Assembly (NCBI RefSeq): GCF_900115345.1
Contig: NZ_FOWC01000007.1
Span: 1-64,000 of the forward strand
Source: Amycolatopsis rubida
Lineage (GTDB): Bacteria > Actinomycetota > Actinomycetes > Mycobacteriales > Pseudonocardiaceae
DNA: 64,000 nucleotides
Reading direction: 5' to 3'
Shown here: positions 34,277 through 43,239 of the stretch, piece after piece
Layout: each line of letters starts with the position of its first letter
How positions within the stretch are numbered: position 1 is the stretch's first letter
Program-made: the position numbers and the translations under genes
The notes under the pieces: model-generated
Told to the model about the DNA's origin: nothing
What the model saw: the letters and a program-made list of their open reading frames with translations, nothing else
Databases searched by the model: none

Positions 34277-35443
34277 CTAAACGATCGCTCCGGAGGCGCG
34301 CAAAGCGGCCACCTCTTCCGCGGTGAGGCCCCAGTCGCGCAATGCGGTGCCGGTGTCGGCTCCGGCGGGCACCGCCGGGCCTTGGACGGCGCCCGGGGTT
34401 CGGCTGAACCGTGGCGCAGGGGCGGGCTGCAGCACGCCGTCGACCGGAACGAAGCTCTTCCTGGCCGCCGCGTGTTCGTGACGCAGTGCCTCGTCGAGGT
34501 CGAGGACCGGTGTCGTGCACGCTTCCCGGCCGTCGAACCGGGCTTCCCAGTCGGTCCGCGAACGACTGCGGAAGACCGCGGCGATCGTCGCGTGCAGCGA
34601 CGGCCACTCGGCGCGGTTCCATTGCCGCGCGGTGAGTTCCGGCGCCAGTTCGAGCACCGCGAGCAGTTCCGCGAAGAACTTGGCCTCGATCGCGGCGACA
34701 GCCATCCAGCCGTGGTCGGAGGTCTCGTAGACGGTGTAGAACGGCGCCCCGCCGTCGAGGGTGTTGCTGCCTCGCTCGGGCGTGAGCATCCCGGCTTGGC
34801 GCTGTCCGTAGAAGACGCCGCCGAGCAGGGCGATTCCGTCCAGCATCGACGCGTCCACGACCTGGCCGGGGCCGCCGTCGCGGGCTTCCCACAGGGCGGC
34901 CACCAGGCCCATGGCGAGCATCAGCCCGCCACCGGCGTAGTCGCCGAGCAGGTTGAGCGGGATCGCCGGCGGTCCGCCCGCGGGTCCCATCGTCGCGAGC
35001 AGACCGGACGTCGCGAGGTAGTTGAGGTCGTGTCCGGCGGTCTGGCTCAGGGGACCGTCCTGGCCCCAGCCGGTGGCCCGCCCGTAGACCAGGCTGGGGT
35101 TGCGTGCGAAGCAGTCCTGCGGGCCTACCCCGAGCCGTTCGGCGACTCCCGGACGATTGCCCTCGATGAGGACGTCGGCCTGTTCGACCAGTCGCAGCAC
35201 CACATCTACGCCTTCGGGGTGCTTGAGGTCGACCGCGATCGAGCGCCGCCCCCGGTCGTTGACGAAGGCCGGTTGCCGTCCGTTGGCGGCGCCGAGATCG
35301 GTGCGCATCGTGCCGACGGCGGCCGGCCGGTCCACCCGCAGCACTTCGGCGCCGAGATCGCTGAGCAGCATGCCGCACCACGGCCCCGGCCCGATCCCGG
35401 CGAGTTCGACGACCTTCAGCCCCGCCAACGGCCCCGCCCTCAT
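34277..35443 (-). CDS. CaiB/BaiF CoA-transferase family, alpha-methylacyl-CoA racemase-like
   Basis: The 388-residue protein starts at the ATG at 35441-35443, overlapping the aldehyde dehydrogenase stop as ATGA. The racemase-type opening GIGPGPWCGMLLSDLGAEVL and the catalytic Asp in NLLGDYAGGGLMLAMGL are present, as is YGRATGWGQDGPLSQTAGHD. This clade inverts 2-methyl branches of acyl-CoAs or transfers CoA. It suggests that the operon substrate carries an alpha-methyl branch. Confidence 0.88.
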   Translation of the reverse strand: MRAGPLAGLKVVELAGIGPGPWCGMLLSDLGAEVLRVDRPAAVGTMRTDLGAANGRQPAFVNDRGRRSIAVDLKHPEGVDVVLRLVEQADVLIEGNRPGVAERLGVGPQDCFARNPSLVYGRATGWGQDGPLSQTAGHDLNYLATSGLLATMGPAGGPPAIPLNLLGDYAGGGLMLAMGLVAALWEARDGGPGQVVDASMLDGIALLGGVFYGQRQAGMLTPERGSNTLDGGAPFYTVYETSDHGWMAVAAIEAKFFAELLAVLELAPELTARQWNRAEWPSLHATIAAVFRSRSRTDWEARFDGREACTTPVLDLDEALRHEHAAARKSFVPVDGVLQPAPAPRFSRTPGAVQGPAVPAGADTGTALRDWGLTAEEVAALRASGAIV

Positions 35444-36891
35444 GCGGCACCGACGAGGATCTGCTTGAGCTCGGTGAACCCGAGAATCCCTTCGGGCCCG
35501 GACTCGCGACCCCAGCCCGAGGCCCCGACTCCGCCGAAGGGAGCGCTCATCGCCGGACCGAAGGAGTTGACCGCCACCGCCCCGGCGCGAATCCGGCCCG
35601 CGATCTCGATCCCTGCCTCGACATCGGCGGTGTACACCGCACCTGACAGCCCGAAATCGGTGGCGTTGGCCAGCCGGACGGCGTCGTCGATGTCGCGGTA
35701 CACCTGCACCGCGGTCACCGGCCCGAACACCTCGCGCCGCACCAGTTCGGCGTTCTCGGCGACCTCGGTGAAGATCGTGGGCCGGTGGAACCATCCGGTC
35801 TCCAGCCCGGCGGGCCGTCCGCCGCCGGTGACGAGCCGGGCGCCGTCACGACGCGCCCGGGCGACGAAATCTTCGGTGCGGCGCAGCGCCGCCTCGTTGA
35901 TCAGCGGGCCGACGTGCGTCGCCCGATTGAGCGGATCACCGACGACGAGGCGTTCCCAAGCGGACTTCAGCCGCTCGACGACCTCGTCGTGCCGACGTTC
36001 GGAAACCAGGATCCGGGACAGCAGCGCGCACACCTGGCCCGCCCCGTTGGTGGCGCCGGGCACGAGCGCGCGCAGCACCTTGTCCAGGGGCGCGTCGTCC
36101 AGGATCACCGCCGGTGACTTTCCGCCCAGCTCCAGTTGAGTGCGCGCGTACCGGCCGCGCGTGACCGCGAGGACGTCTTGCGCCGCCGTGTGCCCGCCGG
36201 TCAGCGAAACCAGCTCCACCCGGGAGTCCCGGGTCAGCGCCTGCCCGACGGAGACCGGTCCCGACACGAAGTTCACCGCTCCGGCGGGAAAACCGGCCTG
36301 CCGGGCGCATTCCGCCACCAAAGCCATCGTCACCAGGGATTCCGGCGCCGCCTTGACGATCACCGGGCACCCGGCGAGCAACGCTGGAACGACCTTGGAC
36401 GCCACCGTCACCACCGGACCGTTGTAGGGCAGCATCGCCGCCACGACACCGGCCGGCTCCCGGCGCAGGAGGACGTCGCCGAGTTCCGAGGACCGGCGTC
36501 GTTCCCGCAGCATCTCCTCGGCGCCGTCGAGCGCCGATCGCCACGAGGCGAGAGTGCCGAACCGGTGCAGCGCCCTGCCGTGCCGCACCGGCATTCCCGC
36601 CTCGACGGCCCATGCCACGTCCAGATCGGCCGCCCGCCGATCGACGTTGTCCAGCCAGCGGGCGCACGCCGCGACCCGGTCGGCCAGGGGAGTGGCGGCC
36701 CACGCGCCACGGGCGGAGAACGCGGCGTCGACCGCCGCGGCCGCGTCCTCCGCGGAAGCCTGCCGTGCCGTGCCGACCGGCTTCGCGTCCGAAGGAGACA
36801 CGACGGTGTGCTCGTCTCCCGTCGCCGTTCTCCATTCGCCGCCGATGAAGACGTCGTCGGTGTGAGGTACCCGTACGCCTGCCGCTTCCAC
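35440..36891 (-). CDS. Aldehyde dehydrogenase
   Basis: The 483-residue protein begins at a GTG (36889-36891) behind GGGAGAATC; the open frame extends to 37044 but across the TetR promoter, so the shorter start is preferred. Catalytic Glu is in LELGGKSPAVIL and the nucleophilic Cys in GAGQVCALLSR. The NAD site follows VVAAMLPYNGPVVTVASK. It oxidises an aldehyde to an acid and is the first gene of a five-gene operon with divergent TetR control. Confidence 0.9.
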   Translation of the reverse strand: MEAAGVRVPHTDDVFIGGEWRTATGDEHTVVSPSDAKPVGTARQASAEDAAAAVDAAFSARGAWAATPLADRVAACARWLDNVDRRAADLDVAWAVEAGMPVRHGRALHRFGTLASWRSALDGAEEMLRERRRSSELGDVLLRREPAGVVAAMLPYNGPVVTVASKVVPALLAGCPVIVKAAPESLVTMALVAECARQAGFPAGAVNFVSGPVSVGQALTRDSRVELVSLTGGHTAAQDVLAVTRGRYARTQLELGGKSPAVILDDAPLDKVLRALVPGATNGAGQVCALLSRILVSERRHDEVVERLKSAWERLVVGDPLNRATHVGPLINEAALRRTEDFVARARRDGARLVTGGGRPAGLETGWFHRPTIFTEVAENAELVRREVFGPVTAVQVYRDIDDAVRLANATDFGLSGAVYTADVEAGIEIAGRIRAGAVAVNSFGPAMSAPFGGVGASGWGRESGPEGILGFTELKQILVGAA

Positions 36892-36970
36892 GATTCTCCC
36901 GACTGCTAGATTCCCTACAGACGAATAGATAATATATTGTGTGTTCACGGTGGGCAAGCGAGGAGGCCGG
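36892..36970. promoter_or_regulatory. Divergent promoter with AT-rich palindrome
   Basis: This 79-base gap between the aldehyde dehydrogenase operon and the TetR gene carries AGATAATATATTGTG at 36927-36941, centred on the palindrome AATATATT. Such an AT patch is rare in this GC-rich DNA and sits where both -10 elements would be. It is a likely operator for the TetR protein, and it shares AGATAATA with promoters at 46223 and 50414. Confidence 0.55.
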
Positions 36971-37564
36971 ATGGAGGACGCGAGCGGCACCGGGACGCGC
37001 GCGACGCGCAAGCGCGCCGAGCGGATCCGGCTCATCGAGCACACCGCCGCCCGGCTTTTCGCCGAGCGCGGCTACGAGGCGACGAATTTCGAGGACATCG
37101 GCGCTGCCTTGGACCTGCGCGGACCCAGCCTCTATCACTACTTCCCGTCGAAGGAAGAGCTGTTCCTCAGGTGCATGGAGCACGCGGCCGCGGAGGTGTT
37201 CCCCCGGCTCGTCGCGATCGCGGAGTCGGGACACCCGCCACGGGAGAGGCTGAGGCTGATGTTCCGGGAGGAAGCCGTGATCACGCTGCGCGAGTATCCC
37301 GAGTTCATCCCGCTGTTCCTCAAAGTGCGGGTTCCGGTCGCGGCGCTGGAGTCCCGTCGCGACGAACTCCGGCGCGAGCAGACCATGATCTTCCGGGCCG
37401 TGGCGGACGAGCTGGCCGGGGAGAGGCACCTGACCTTGAATCTGGCGCTGGGAGGGCTGGCGCTCATCGGCGAATGGTTCGACCCGGCGGACCGGCTCGG
37501 CGTGGACGAGTTCGCCGAGTCGGTGTCCCGCACCCTCGTCGGGCTGTTCGGGGACCGCGGGTGA
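36971..37564 (+). CDS. TetR/AcrR family regulator
   Basis: The 197-residue protein starts at the ATG behind AGGAGGCCGG; a GTG 30 bases earlier is less likely. The helix-turn-helix is YEATNFEDIGAALDLRGPSLYHYF followed by PSKEELFLRCME. The C-terminal ligand-binding domain is all helical and ends with EFAESVSRTLVGLFG. It probably represses the divergent five-gene operon until an acyl-CoA or related compound binds. Confidence 0.9.
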   Translation: MEDASGTGTRATRKRAERIRLIEHTAARLFAERGYEATNFEDIGAALDLRGPSLYHYFPSKEELFLRCMEHAAAEVFPRLVAIAESGHPPRERLRLMFREEAVITLREYPEFIPLFLKVRVPVAALESRRDELRREQTMIFRAVADELAGERHLTLNLALGGLALIGEWFDPADRLGVDEFAESVSRTLVGLFGDRG

Positions 37565-37570
37565 GCCGCG

Positions 37571-38521
37571 TCAGCCACCCTGCCCCAAGTGCTTCCGGTA
37601 GAACGGGATCAGCGCGTCGAGTGCGATCTTGACCGGCTCGGGCCGGTCGTAGAGGTCGTAGTGCGAGTAGCCCTCGGCCACCACGAGCTGGCGGTCCCGC
37701 GATGCCGCGATGCGCCCGTACAGCTCGGTCCCGTCGCGGTAGGAACCGAACGCGCCCGGCTGGTCTCCGACGACGATCAGAGCCGGCTGCGTCAGCAACG
37801 TCTCGGCGCGAAGGAACGCATCCCAGTTCAGTGCCTGGTTCAGCGAGCCCAAGTTCATCCGGGCCGCGCCGTTGGGCTTCTCGCCCCGTCCGGTCTTGTA
37901 GTAGTCCACGGCTTCGACGATGTCCCGGTCCGCGGCACCGGCTTCGCGTGCCGCGTCGGGGGAGGGCGGCAGCAGTTCATTGACCTGCACGTCGCCGCCG
38001 CGGGCTTCCTTGGTGCGCTGGTCGCTGACCTGTTCGAGCAGCTTCACCGGGTCGAACTCGCTGAAGCCCTCCTGCATGAGACGGCCGTAGTTCACCGGCA
38101 CGACCGCGCCGAGCGCCTTGATCCGGCGTTCGAGCATGGTCGCGTTCGTGGCGTACCCGCCACCACCGCAGATGCCGAGGACGCCGATCCGGTCCGCGTC
38201 GACGTAGTCCAGCGTCACGAGGTGGTCGACGACGTGGGAGAAGTCGGCCACGCGCTGGGTCGGGTCTTCGGTCCAGCGCGGCTCGCCGCCGCTCTCGCCT
38301 TGGAAGCTCGCGTCGAAGGCGATGACGACGAAGCCTTCCCGCGCCAGCGCCGGGCCGTAGACATTCCCGGCGGTCTGTTCCTTGCAACTGCCGATCGGGT
38401 GGGCGCTGATCACGGCAGGGTAGGTCTTGTTCTCGTCGAAGTCCGGCGGCAGCACCAGGTTCGCCGCGATGTCCCAGTACGGGGCTTTGACGGTGACTCG
38501 ACGGGTCTCGATCTCGCTCAT
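37571..38521 (-). CDS. Alpha/beta hydrolase, dienelactone-hydrolase/YcjY-like with Cys nucleophile
   Basis: The 316-residue protein starts at the ATG at 38519-38521 behind GAGGAGAAG; the frame extends 19 codons further without a site. The nucleophile elbow reads GVLGICGGGGYATNA, with Cys in the usual Ser position, as in dienelactone hydrolases. YPAVISAHPIGSCKEQTAGN and the late His in GYSHYDLYDRP complete the likely triad. It converges with the TetR gene with six bases between the stops. The ester or lactone substrate is unknown. Confidence 0.85.
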   Translation of the reverse strand: MSEIETRRVTVKAPYWDIAANLVLPPDFDENKTYPAVISAHPIGSCKEQTAGNVYGPALAREGFVVIAFDASFQGESGGEPRWTEDPTQRVADFSHVVDHLVTLDYVDADRIGVLGICGGGGYATNATMLERRIKALGAVVPVNYGRLMQEGFSEFDPVKLLEQVSDQRTKEARGGDVQVNELLPPSPDAAREAGAADRDIVEAVDYYKTGRGEKPNGAARMNLGSLNQALNWDAFLRAETLLTQPALIVVGDQPGAFGSYRDGTELYGRIAASRDRQLVVAEGYSHYDLYDRPEPVKIALDALIPFYRKHLGQGG

Positions 38522-38650
38522 CAGTCTCTTCTCCTCGGGGGTGGCTTCCTTGAGTTCGAGCCTGCCCGCTCTCGCCACGCTGAGACAGATGCTCCTGTCA
38601 GGGGGTACTGGCGACCCCTGCCTGAGAGAGTGCTTGAGCCGGATCGGGAG

Positions 38651-39370
38651 CTACCGGATCAGCTCGCCGCCGTTGATGTCCACCGTAGCCCCGGCGATGT
38701 AGTCCGACTTCGGGGAAAGCAGGAACAGCACCAGTTCGGCGATGGCGGAGGTCGTGCCGATGCACCGCAGCGGAGTGGCCGCGCGGGCTGCTTCCCGTTT
38801 CCGCTCGCCGACGGAACCGCTCAGCGTCGGGGTTTCCACCAGCCCGGGCGCGATCGCGTTGAGGTGCACATTGTCCGGAGCCGCTTCCAGCGCGACCTGG
38901 CGGGTGAGGCCGAGCAACGCGGCTTTGGACGCGGAATAGTGCGCGTCGGCGAAGGTGGCGAGGATCCGGCCGACTCGGGAGGAGATGGTGACGATCGTGC
39001 CCGATCGCCGTGGCTTCATTCCGGGCAGTGCCTCGTGCGTCCAGGGAACGCGCCGCTGAGGTTCACCCCCGTCAGCCGTGCCCAGCCGTCGGCGATGGAC
39101 TCGACCGGCCGGGTGACGCTCACCAGTCCCGCGCCGTTGACGAGCACGTCGATCTGCCCGGCGTCCGCGAGGACGGAGGCAGCCGCGGCGCGAGGGTCGG
39201 AGACGTCGCACTGGACCGGAACGATCCCCGGTGCGGATTCCGAATCCGGTTCGAGGTCGACCGCGAACACGGATGCTCCCGCGCGGGGCGAGCCGGGCCG
39301 AGCTTTCCGCGCCCATGCCCCGGCCCGCTCCGGTGATCACGGCGACTTCGCCCGCGATTTCTTCTGTCAT
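38651..39370 (-). pseudogene. Short-chain dehydrogenase with two compensating frameshifts
   Basis: The start reads MTEEIAGEVAVITGAGRGMG, a good cofactor loop. Near 39285 the homology moves to another frame (GASVFAVDLEPDSE, GQIDVLVNGAGLVSVTRPVE, GVNLSGAF). Near 39045 it returns to the first frame (HEALPGMKPRRSGTIVTISS, then AHYSASKAALLGLTR, AGATVDINGGELIR). The stop at 38651 is in frame with the start, so the two indels cancel in length but scramble about 80 residues including the NAG region. It is either a decayed gene or a sequencing artefact. Confidence 0.75.
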
Positions 39371-39377
39371 GAGTCCG

Positions 39378-40764
39378 TCAGTCTTCCGGTGTCAGGGGCA
39401 GCAGCAAGGCCGCCAGCACGTCGTCGACCTTCTCCAGCGCCAGAACGTCCTGGATCATCCGGTCTGCTGTCGAACCCTTGAGCGGCAGCACCGAGAACGG
39501 CAAGCACATCCGGAACTTGTCCACGAAATCCTGTTCGCTGAAGGGGTTCTTCGGATGGCCCTTCACGTAGACGTGTTCGGTGGCGATCACCCGCCCGTCG
39601 CGCAGGCTCGTGGTCAGCCGGGCGCCCCAGTCGGAAACGGACGGATCCTCGACGGCGGAGATCCGGGTCATCAGCTCCCGCACCTCCGGACGCCGCCGTG
39701 CTTCGTCCGAATAGGACTGTACGAACACCCGTCGATCGAAAGCGGCAGTGGCCACGGCGTAGGGGAGGCTGAACTGGCATTCCGGGACGGTCCGCGGATC
39801 CCACTTCTTGTCGGTCGGCTCGCACACTGCCCGCCAGCCCGAGGTCGAGACTGCGAGGTGGACACTCGCGATGGCCGCGGCGGCGAACTCGTGCGTGCGC
39901 ATCTGTTCGACGATGCCGTCGATCCAAGAGTGCGAGAAGTAGCAGGCGCTGTAATCTTTGCTGGTGATCTGGGTTGCCGTCCAGTTCCTTCCGAGGCCGC
40001 GTGTGATCGCGTCCGGGTTGGTTTCCCAGCGTGCTGTGCGCAGGAAACCATGGGGTCCGGTCAGCACTTCCCGCCGCGGCCCGGTGATGCCGCGGCGGGC
40101 GAGCAGGCAGGCCGTGATCGCGGATTGGCACACGAGCCCGTGGTGCACGCGCACCATCAACGTGGCCGGTGCGTAAATGCCCATGGTGTGCGGTTGCGTC
40201 ATCGTGCGGGCGATGCCCTGGGCGTTCTCCAGTTCCTCCTGGGAGAATCCGAGCAGACTGCCGACCGCGGCGACGGCTCCGAAAATGTAGTGCCCGCCGC
40301 AGTCGTTGTCCTTCACCGCTTTGCTGATCATCCGGTACGCCGATCCGATGCGGATCAACGTCTCCTGGCCGATCACCAGCGCGGTCAGGAACTCCGCGCC
40401 GGTGACGTCCGGGCGCAGCCCGGTGGCGGCGAGCAGGCTCGCGACGACGTACTCGCTGACGTGCCCGGCTTCCTCGTGCAGATCGCCGCAGTCCATCGCC
40501 CTCGGCATCGGGCCGATGGCCAGCGCGGCTTCGGCGGCGGGCACGCGTCCGCCGTAGAACGGCAAGGGCGTTTCCGGTGTGCCGCCCTTTTTCCTGCACC
40601 AGGTCCACAATGGCCGGGATGCCGTCCATTCCGGACCCGCCGATCAGGACCGCCATGCAGTCGAGCAGAGTGTGCTTCGCATGCCGGACAACGTCTTCGG
40701 GAAGGGTGGCGTAGGTCGTCCGCGCTGCGAACCGGCACAGCGCGCGCATCGGGTCCTCGGTCAT
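39378..40764 (-). pseudogene. MmgE/PrpD family protein with a single-base frameshift
   Basis: The start MTEDPMRALCRFAARTTYAT runs to IPAIVDLVQEKG, where one extra base in a run of five T (40588-40592 on the plus strand) throws it out of frame. The rest continues in another frame (GTPETPLPFYGGRVPAAEAA to DDVLAALLLPLTPED, stop 39378). Removing one base restores about 461 residues, the normal length. The family includes 2-methylcitrate dehydratase and cis-aconitate decarboxylase. The ATG overlaps the preceding SDR stop as ATGA. Confidence 0.8.
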
Positions 40765-41460
40765 TTCAGCGTCTGCCCCGCGTCGATCTTCAGCCCGAGC
40801 CCGGTCACGTAGCGCCCCTCGCCGGACGCGCGGAACGCCACCGCGTTGGCGATGTCCTCGGGCTCGACCCACGGCACGTCCATCACCGGGATGGTCGCGG
40901 ACGGGTCCTTGACCCGGTCCGCCTCCGGGAGGTCCGGTGCGAACAGCGCGTACGTTTCGTCGTTGTGGATCAGCTTCGTGTTGACCGACGTCGGCGCCAC
41001 GCAGTTGACCCGGATTCCGAACGGGGCCAGCTCCAGCGCTCGCGTCTTCATGAAGCCGACGACGCCGTGCTTGGCCGCGACATACGGCGAAAAGTTCCGC
41101 ATCCCCTTGATCGCCATCGTCGAACTGGTGAAGATCATCGGGATCGCCGCTTTCGCGGTGTGCCACACGCCTTTGAGCACCACGTCCTGAGTGGTCTGCC
41201 ATTCGAGGTCGGGGACCTCTTCGCTCAGCCCGTACGACCAGATCCCGGCGTTCGCGACTACCACGTCGAGCCGTCCGAGCTGCCGCACCCCGTCGTCAAG
41301 CGCGGCGTTGTGGCGCACGTCGACCTGCGCGGTGACTACCGAGCGTCCCAGACCTTTCACCACGCTCGCGATTTCTTCGAGGTCCGCGGGCGGCGCGACG
41401 TTGGTCTCCACCGGGGCCGCGATGACGTCCGCGCCCTCCCGCGCGGTTTCCTGGCATCCG
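40761..41460 (-). pseudogene. Mycofactocin-type SDR lacking its N-terminus
   Basis: Homology begins only at ETAREGADVIAAPVE, after the missing Rossmann loop, and continues with VVTAQVDVRHNAALDDGVRQ, LDVVVANAGI, SPYVAAKHGVVGFMKTRALE and DAGQTLK. A further gap of about ten residues lies before IFTSSTMAIKG. The loss of the nucleotide loop makes activity unlikely. The pattern (long insert after the second strand, PWVEPEDIANAV ending) is that of mycofactocin-linked dehydrogenases. Confidence 0.7.
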
Positions 41461-41566
41461 CCCAGCTCCGTTCTCGTCTCCGTTGTCCGGCCCTGAGATT
41501 CGTCCGGTTCGGCCCGCGCGGGAAGGGCGTTTCTCGGCTGCCGAGAAACAACCGGCGCGATGGGTC

Positions 41567-42304
41567 TCAGCCGAGTTCGACGGCTCGCTGGAGCTGCCGC
41601 CACTGGTGCCGGTAGGCGCGGGAGATGCCGCGGGCAGTGGTGTGCAGCGCGGGCAGCAGTTCGGCGGGCGCGTATGCGGCGAACGGTACGGTGACGGACA
41701 ACGCGGCCAGCGCGGTGCGGTCGCCAGCGAGGATCGGGACGGCGACGCCGGTCGAGTCGAGGGAGATCCAGCGGCGCGCGACGACGTGCCCGGCCCGGGG
41801 GGCCTCGTGCACGATCCGGGCCACCTCGGCGCGGTCGAGGACGCTGTGCTCGGTGAAGCGGACGAGCTTGGCGGAGGAGAGGATCTCGTCGCGCACGCCC
41901 GGCGGGGCGCACGCGACGAGGACAGCGCGCGCAGCCGGACCCCGGGTTGGGTGACGTTGGTGGCACCGGCCTGGCGTGCGGACAGGGTGTCGACGTTGAG
42001 CACGTTCCAGGACCGAAAGCAGCGTCGGCGCCTGGACGACGGCGCGCAGGTCCTCCAGGTAGGGGAGAGCGCTCTCGCGCAGGGTCGGCGGCCCGGCCGA
42101 CCGGGCCGCGATCTCCCAGAGCCGCACTCCGATCCGGATCCGCCGGCCGGCATCGCGGTCGAGGATCCCCAGCCGGGTCAGTTCCGCCACGATGCGGTGC
42201 GCGGAAGGCACCGGAATCCCGGTGCACCGGGCGATCTCGGACGCAGTGCGCGCGCTGCCCGTGTCGTTGACGGCATCGAGCACGCGCACGACCCGTTCGA
42301 TCAT
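41567..42304 (-). pseudogene. IclR family regulator with compensating frameshifts
   Basis: The N-terminal HTH is intact (TASEIARCTGIPVPSAHRIV, AELTRLGILDRDAGRR). Near 42025 the proper sequence moves to another frame (NVDTLSARQAGATNVTQPGV) and near 41935 it returns (LVACAPPGVRDEILSSAKLV), ending YRHQWRQLQRAVELG. The open frame is continuous, so about 30 residues of the effector domain are replaced by nonsense. A partly functional DNA-binding protein is possible. Confidence 0.7.
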
Positions 42305-42359
42305 CGACTCGCCGCGCGGGCGAGACCGCAGCGGGCAGCAGCACCACCGCGGCCGGTGG

Positions 42360-43034
42360 TCATTCGCCGGCCCAGGTCACCACTTCCTCCAGCGGCGCAC
42401 GGGCGGTGCGGTAGCTGTTGGTCGGATGGTCCTCGTCGGGGTAGCCGAACGAGATGCCGAGCAGGATCTTCCGGTCGTCCGGGATGTCGAAGTGCTGCCG
42501 GATCAGCGTGGCGTGCCCGGCGAGGGCGGCCTGCGGGATCGCGCCCAGCCCGAGGCTTTGCGCCGCCAGCAGGAAGGTACCGACGTACAGCCCGCTGTCG
42601 ACGGCGCCGTAGAGGTCGTGCACGACGTCGGTGGTGACGACGGCGACGTGCGGGGCGCCGAAGAAGCGGAAGTTCTCGAACGCTTCCCGGGCGGATGCTT
42701 CCCGGTCGCCGCGTTCGATGCCGACGGCTTCGTACAGTTGCCAGCCGCTGGCGCGGCGTCGGTCGCGGTACACGCCGCGGTATTCGGCGGGCGGGGCGAA
42801 GTCGAACTTCGGCGGGTTCTCCCGGGCCCACTCGGTCATCGCTTTCCGGAACCGTTCGGTCGCCGCGCCGCTGGTGACGATCACCTGCCAGGGCTGGGTG
42901 TTGCACCACGACGCCGTCCGCTGCGCGAGCGCCAGCAGCCGCTCGACGACCGGCCGGGGCACCTGCCGGTCCTGGTAGGCGCGACAGCTCCACCTCGTGA
43001 CCAGCAGATTCTCGAGTGCCTCGGCAGGGGTCAT
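42360..43034 (-). CDS. Nitroreductase family protein
   Basis: The 224-residue protein starts at the ATG at 43032-43034, with a large AT palindrome only six bases upstream, so the transcript probably has a very short leader. The FMN-binding parts are TRWSCRAYQDRQVP, QRTASWCNTQPWQVIVTSG and GTFLLAAQSLGLGAIPQAAL. It uses FMN and NAD(P)H to reduce nitro groups, quinones or enoates. The substrate is unknown. Confidence 0.9.
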   Translation of the reverse strand: MTPAEALENLLVTRWSCRAYQDRQVPRPVVERLLALAQRTASWCNTQPWQVIVTSGAATERFRKAMTEWARENPPKFDFAPPAEYRGVYRDRRRASGWQLYEAVGIERGDREASAREAFENFRFFGAPHVAVVTTDVVHDLYGAVDSGLYVGTFLLAAQSLGLGAIPQAALAGHATLIRQHFDIPDDRKILLGISFGYPDEDHPTNSYRTARAPLEEVVTWAGE

Positions 43035-43039
43035 GCTCG

Positions 43040-43077
43040 CCAGTCTAGCAAAAATATAAAAAATATTTCTAGTCTGG
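43040..43077. promoter_or_regulatory. AT-rich palindrome at the nitroreductase promoter
   Basis: AAATAT and ATATTT flank five A residues (43052-43068). Outer arms CCAGTCTAG and CTAGTCTGG match as an inverted repeat with one mismatch. It overlaps the only place a promoter could be for the nitroreductase gene. It belongs to the group of AT palindromes in this part of the window. Confidence 0.6.
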
Positions 43078-43199
43078 CTGGGGCGGCGACGAGGTGCCGG
43101 GCTCGATCGGAGAGCGGAAGTTTCCGGGCGATCGAGCGGTTCGCGTCGCCCGGCAGACCGGTGGCGAGGCAAGTCACCGATTTCCGCGGCAGACAAGGG

Positions 43200-43232
43200 A
43201 AAAGGCGGCGGGGCCGAGACCCGCCGCCTTTT
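43200..43232. terminator. Intrinsic terminator after the MmgE/PrpD gene
   Basis: The arms AAAAGGCGGCGGG and CCCGCCGCCTTTT pair perfectly over 13 bp around a seven-base loop, seven bases beyond the stop of the minus-strand gene. The flanking A and T runs make it usable in both directions. Confidence 0.9.
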
Positions 43233-43239
43233 CGCCGGT

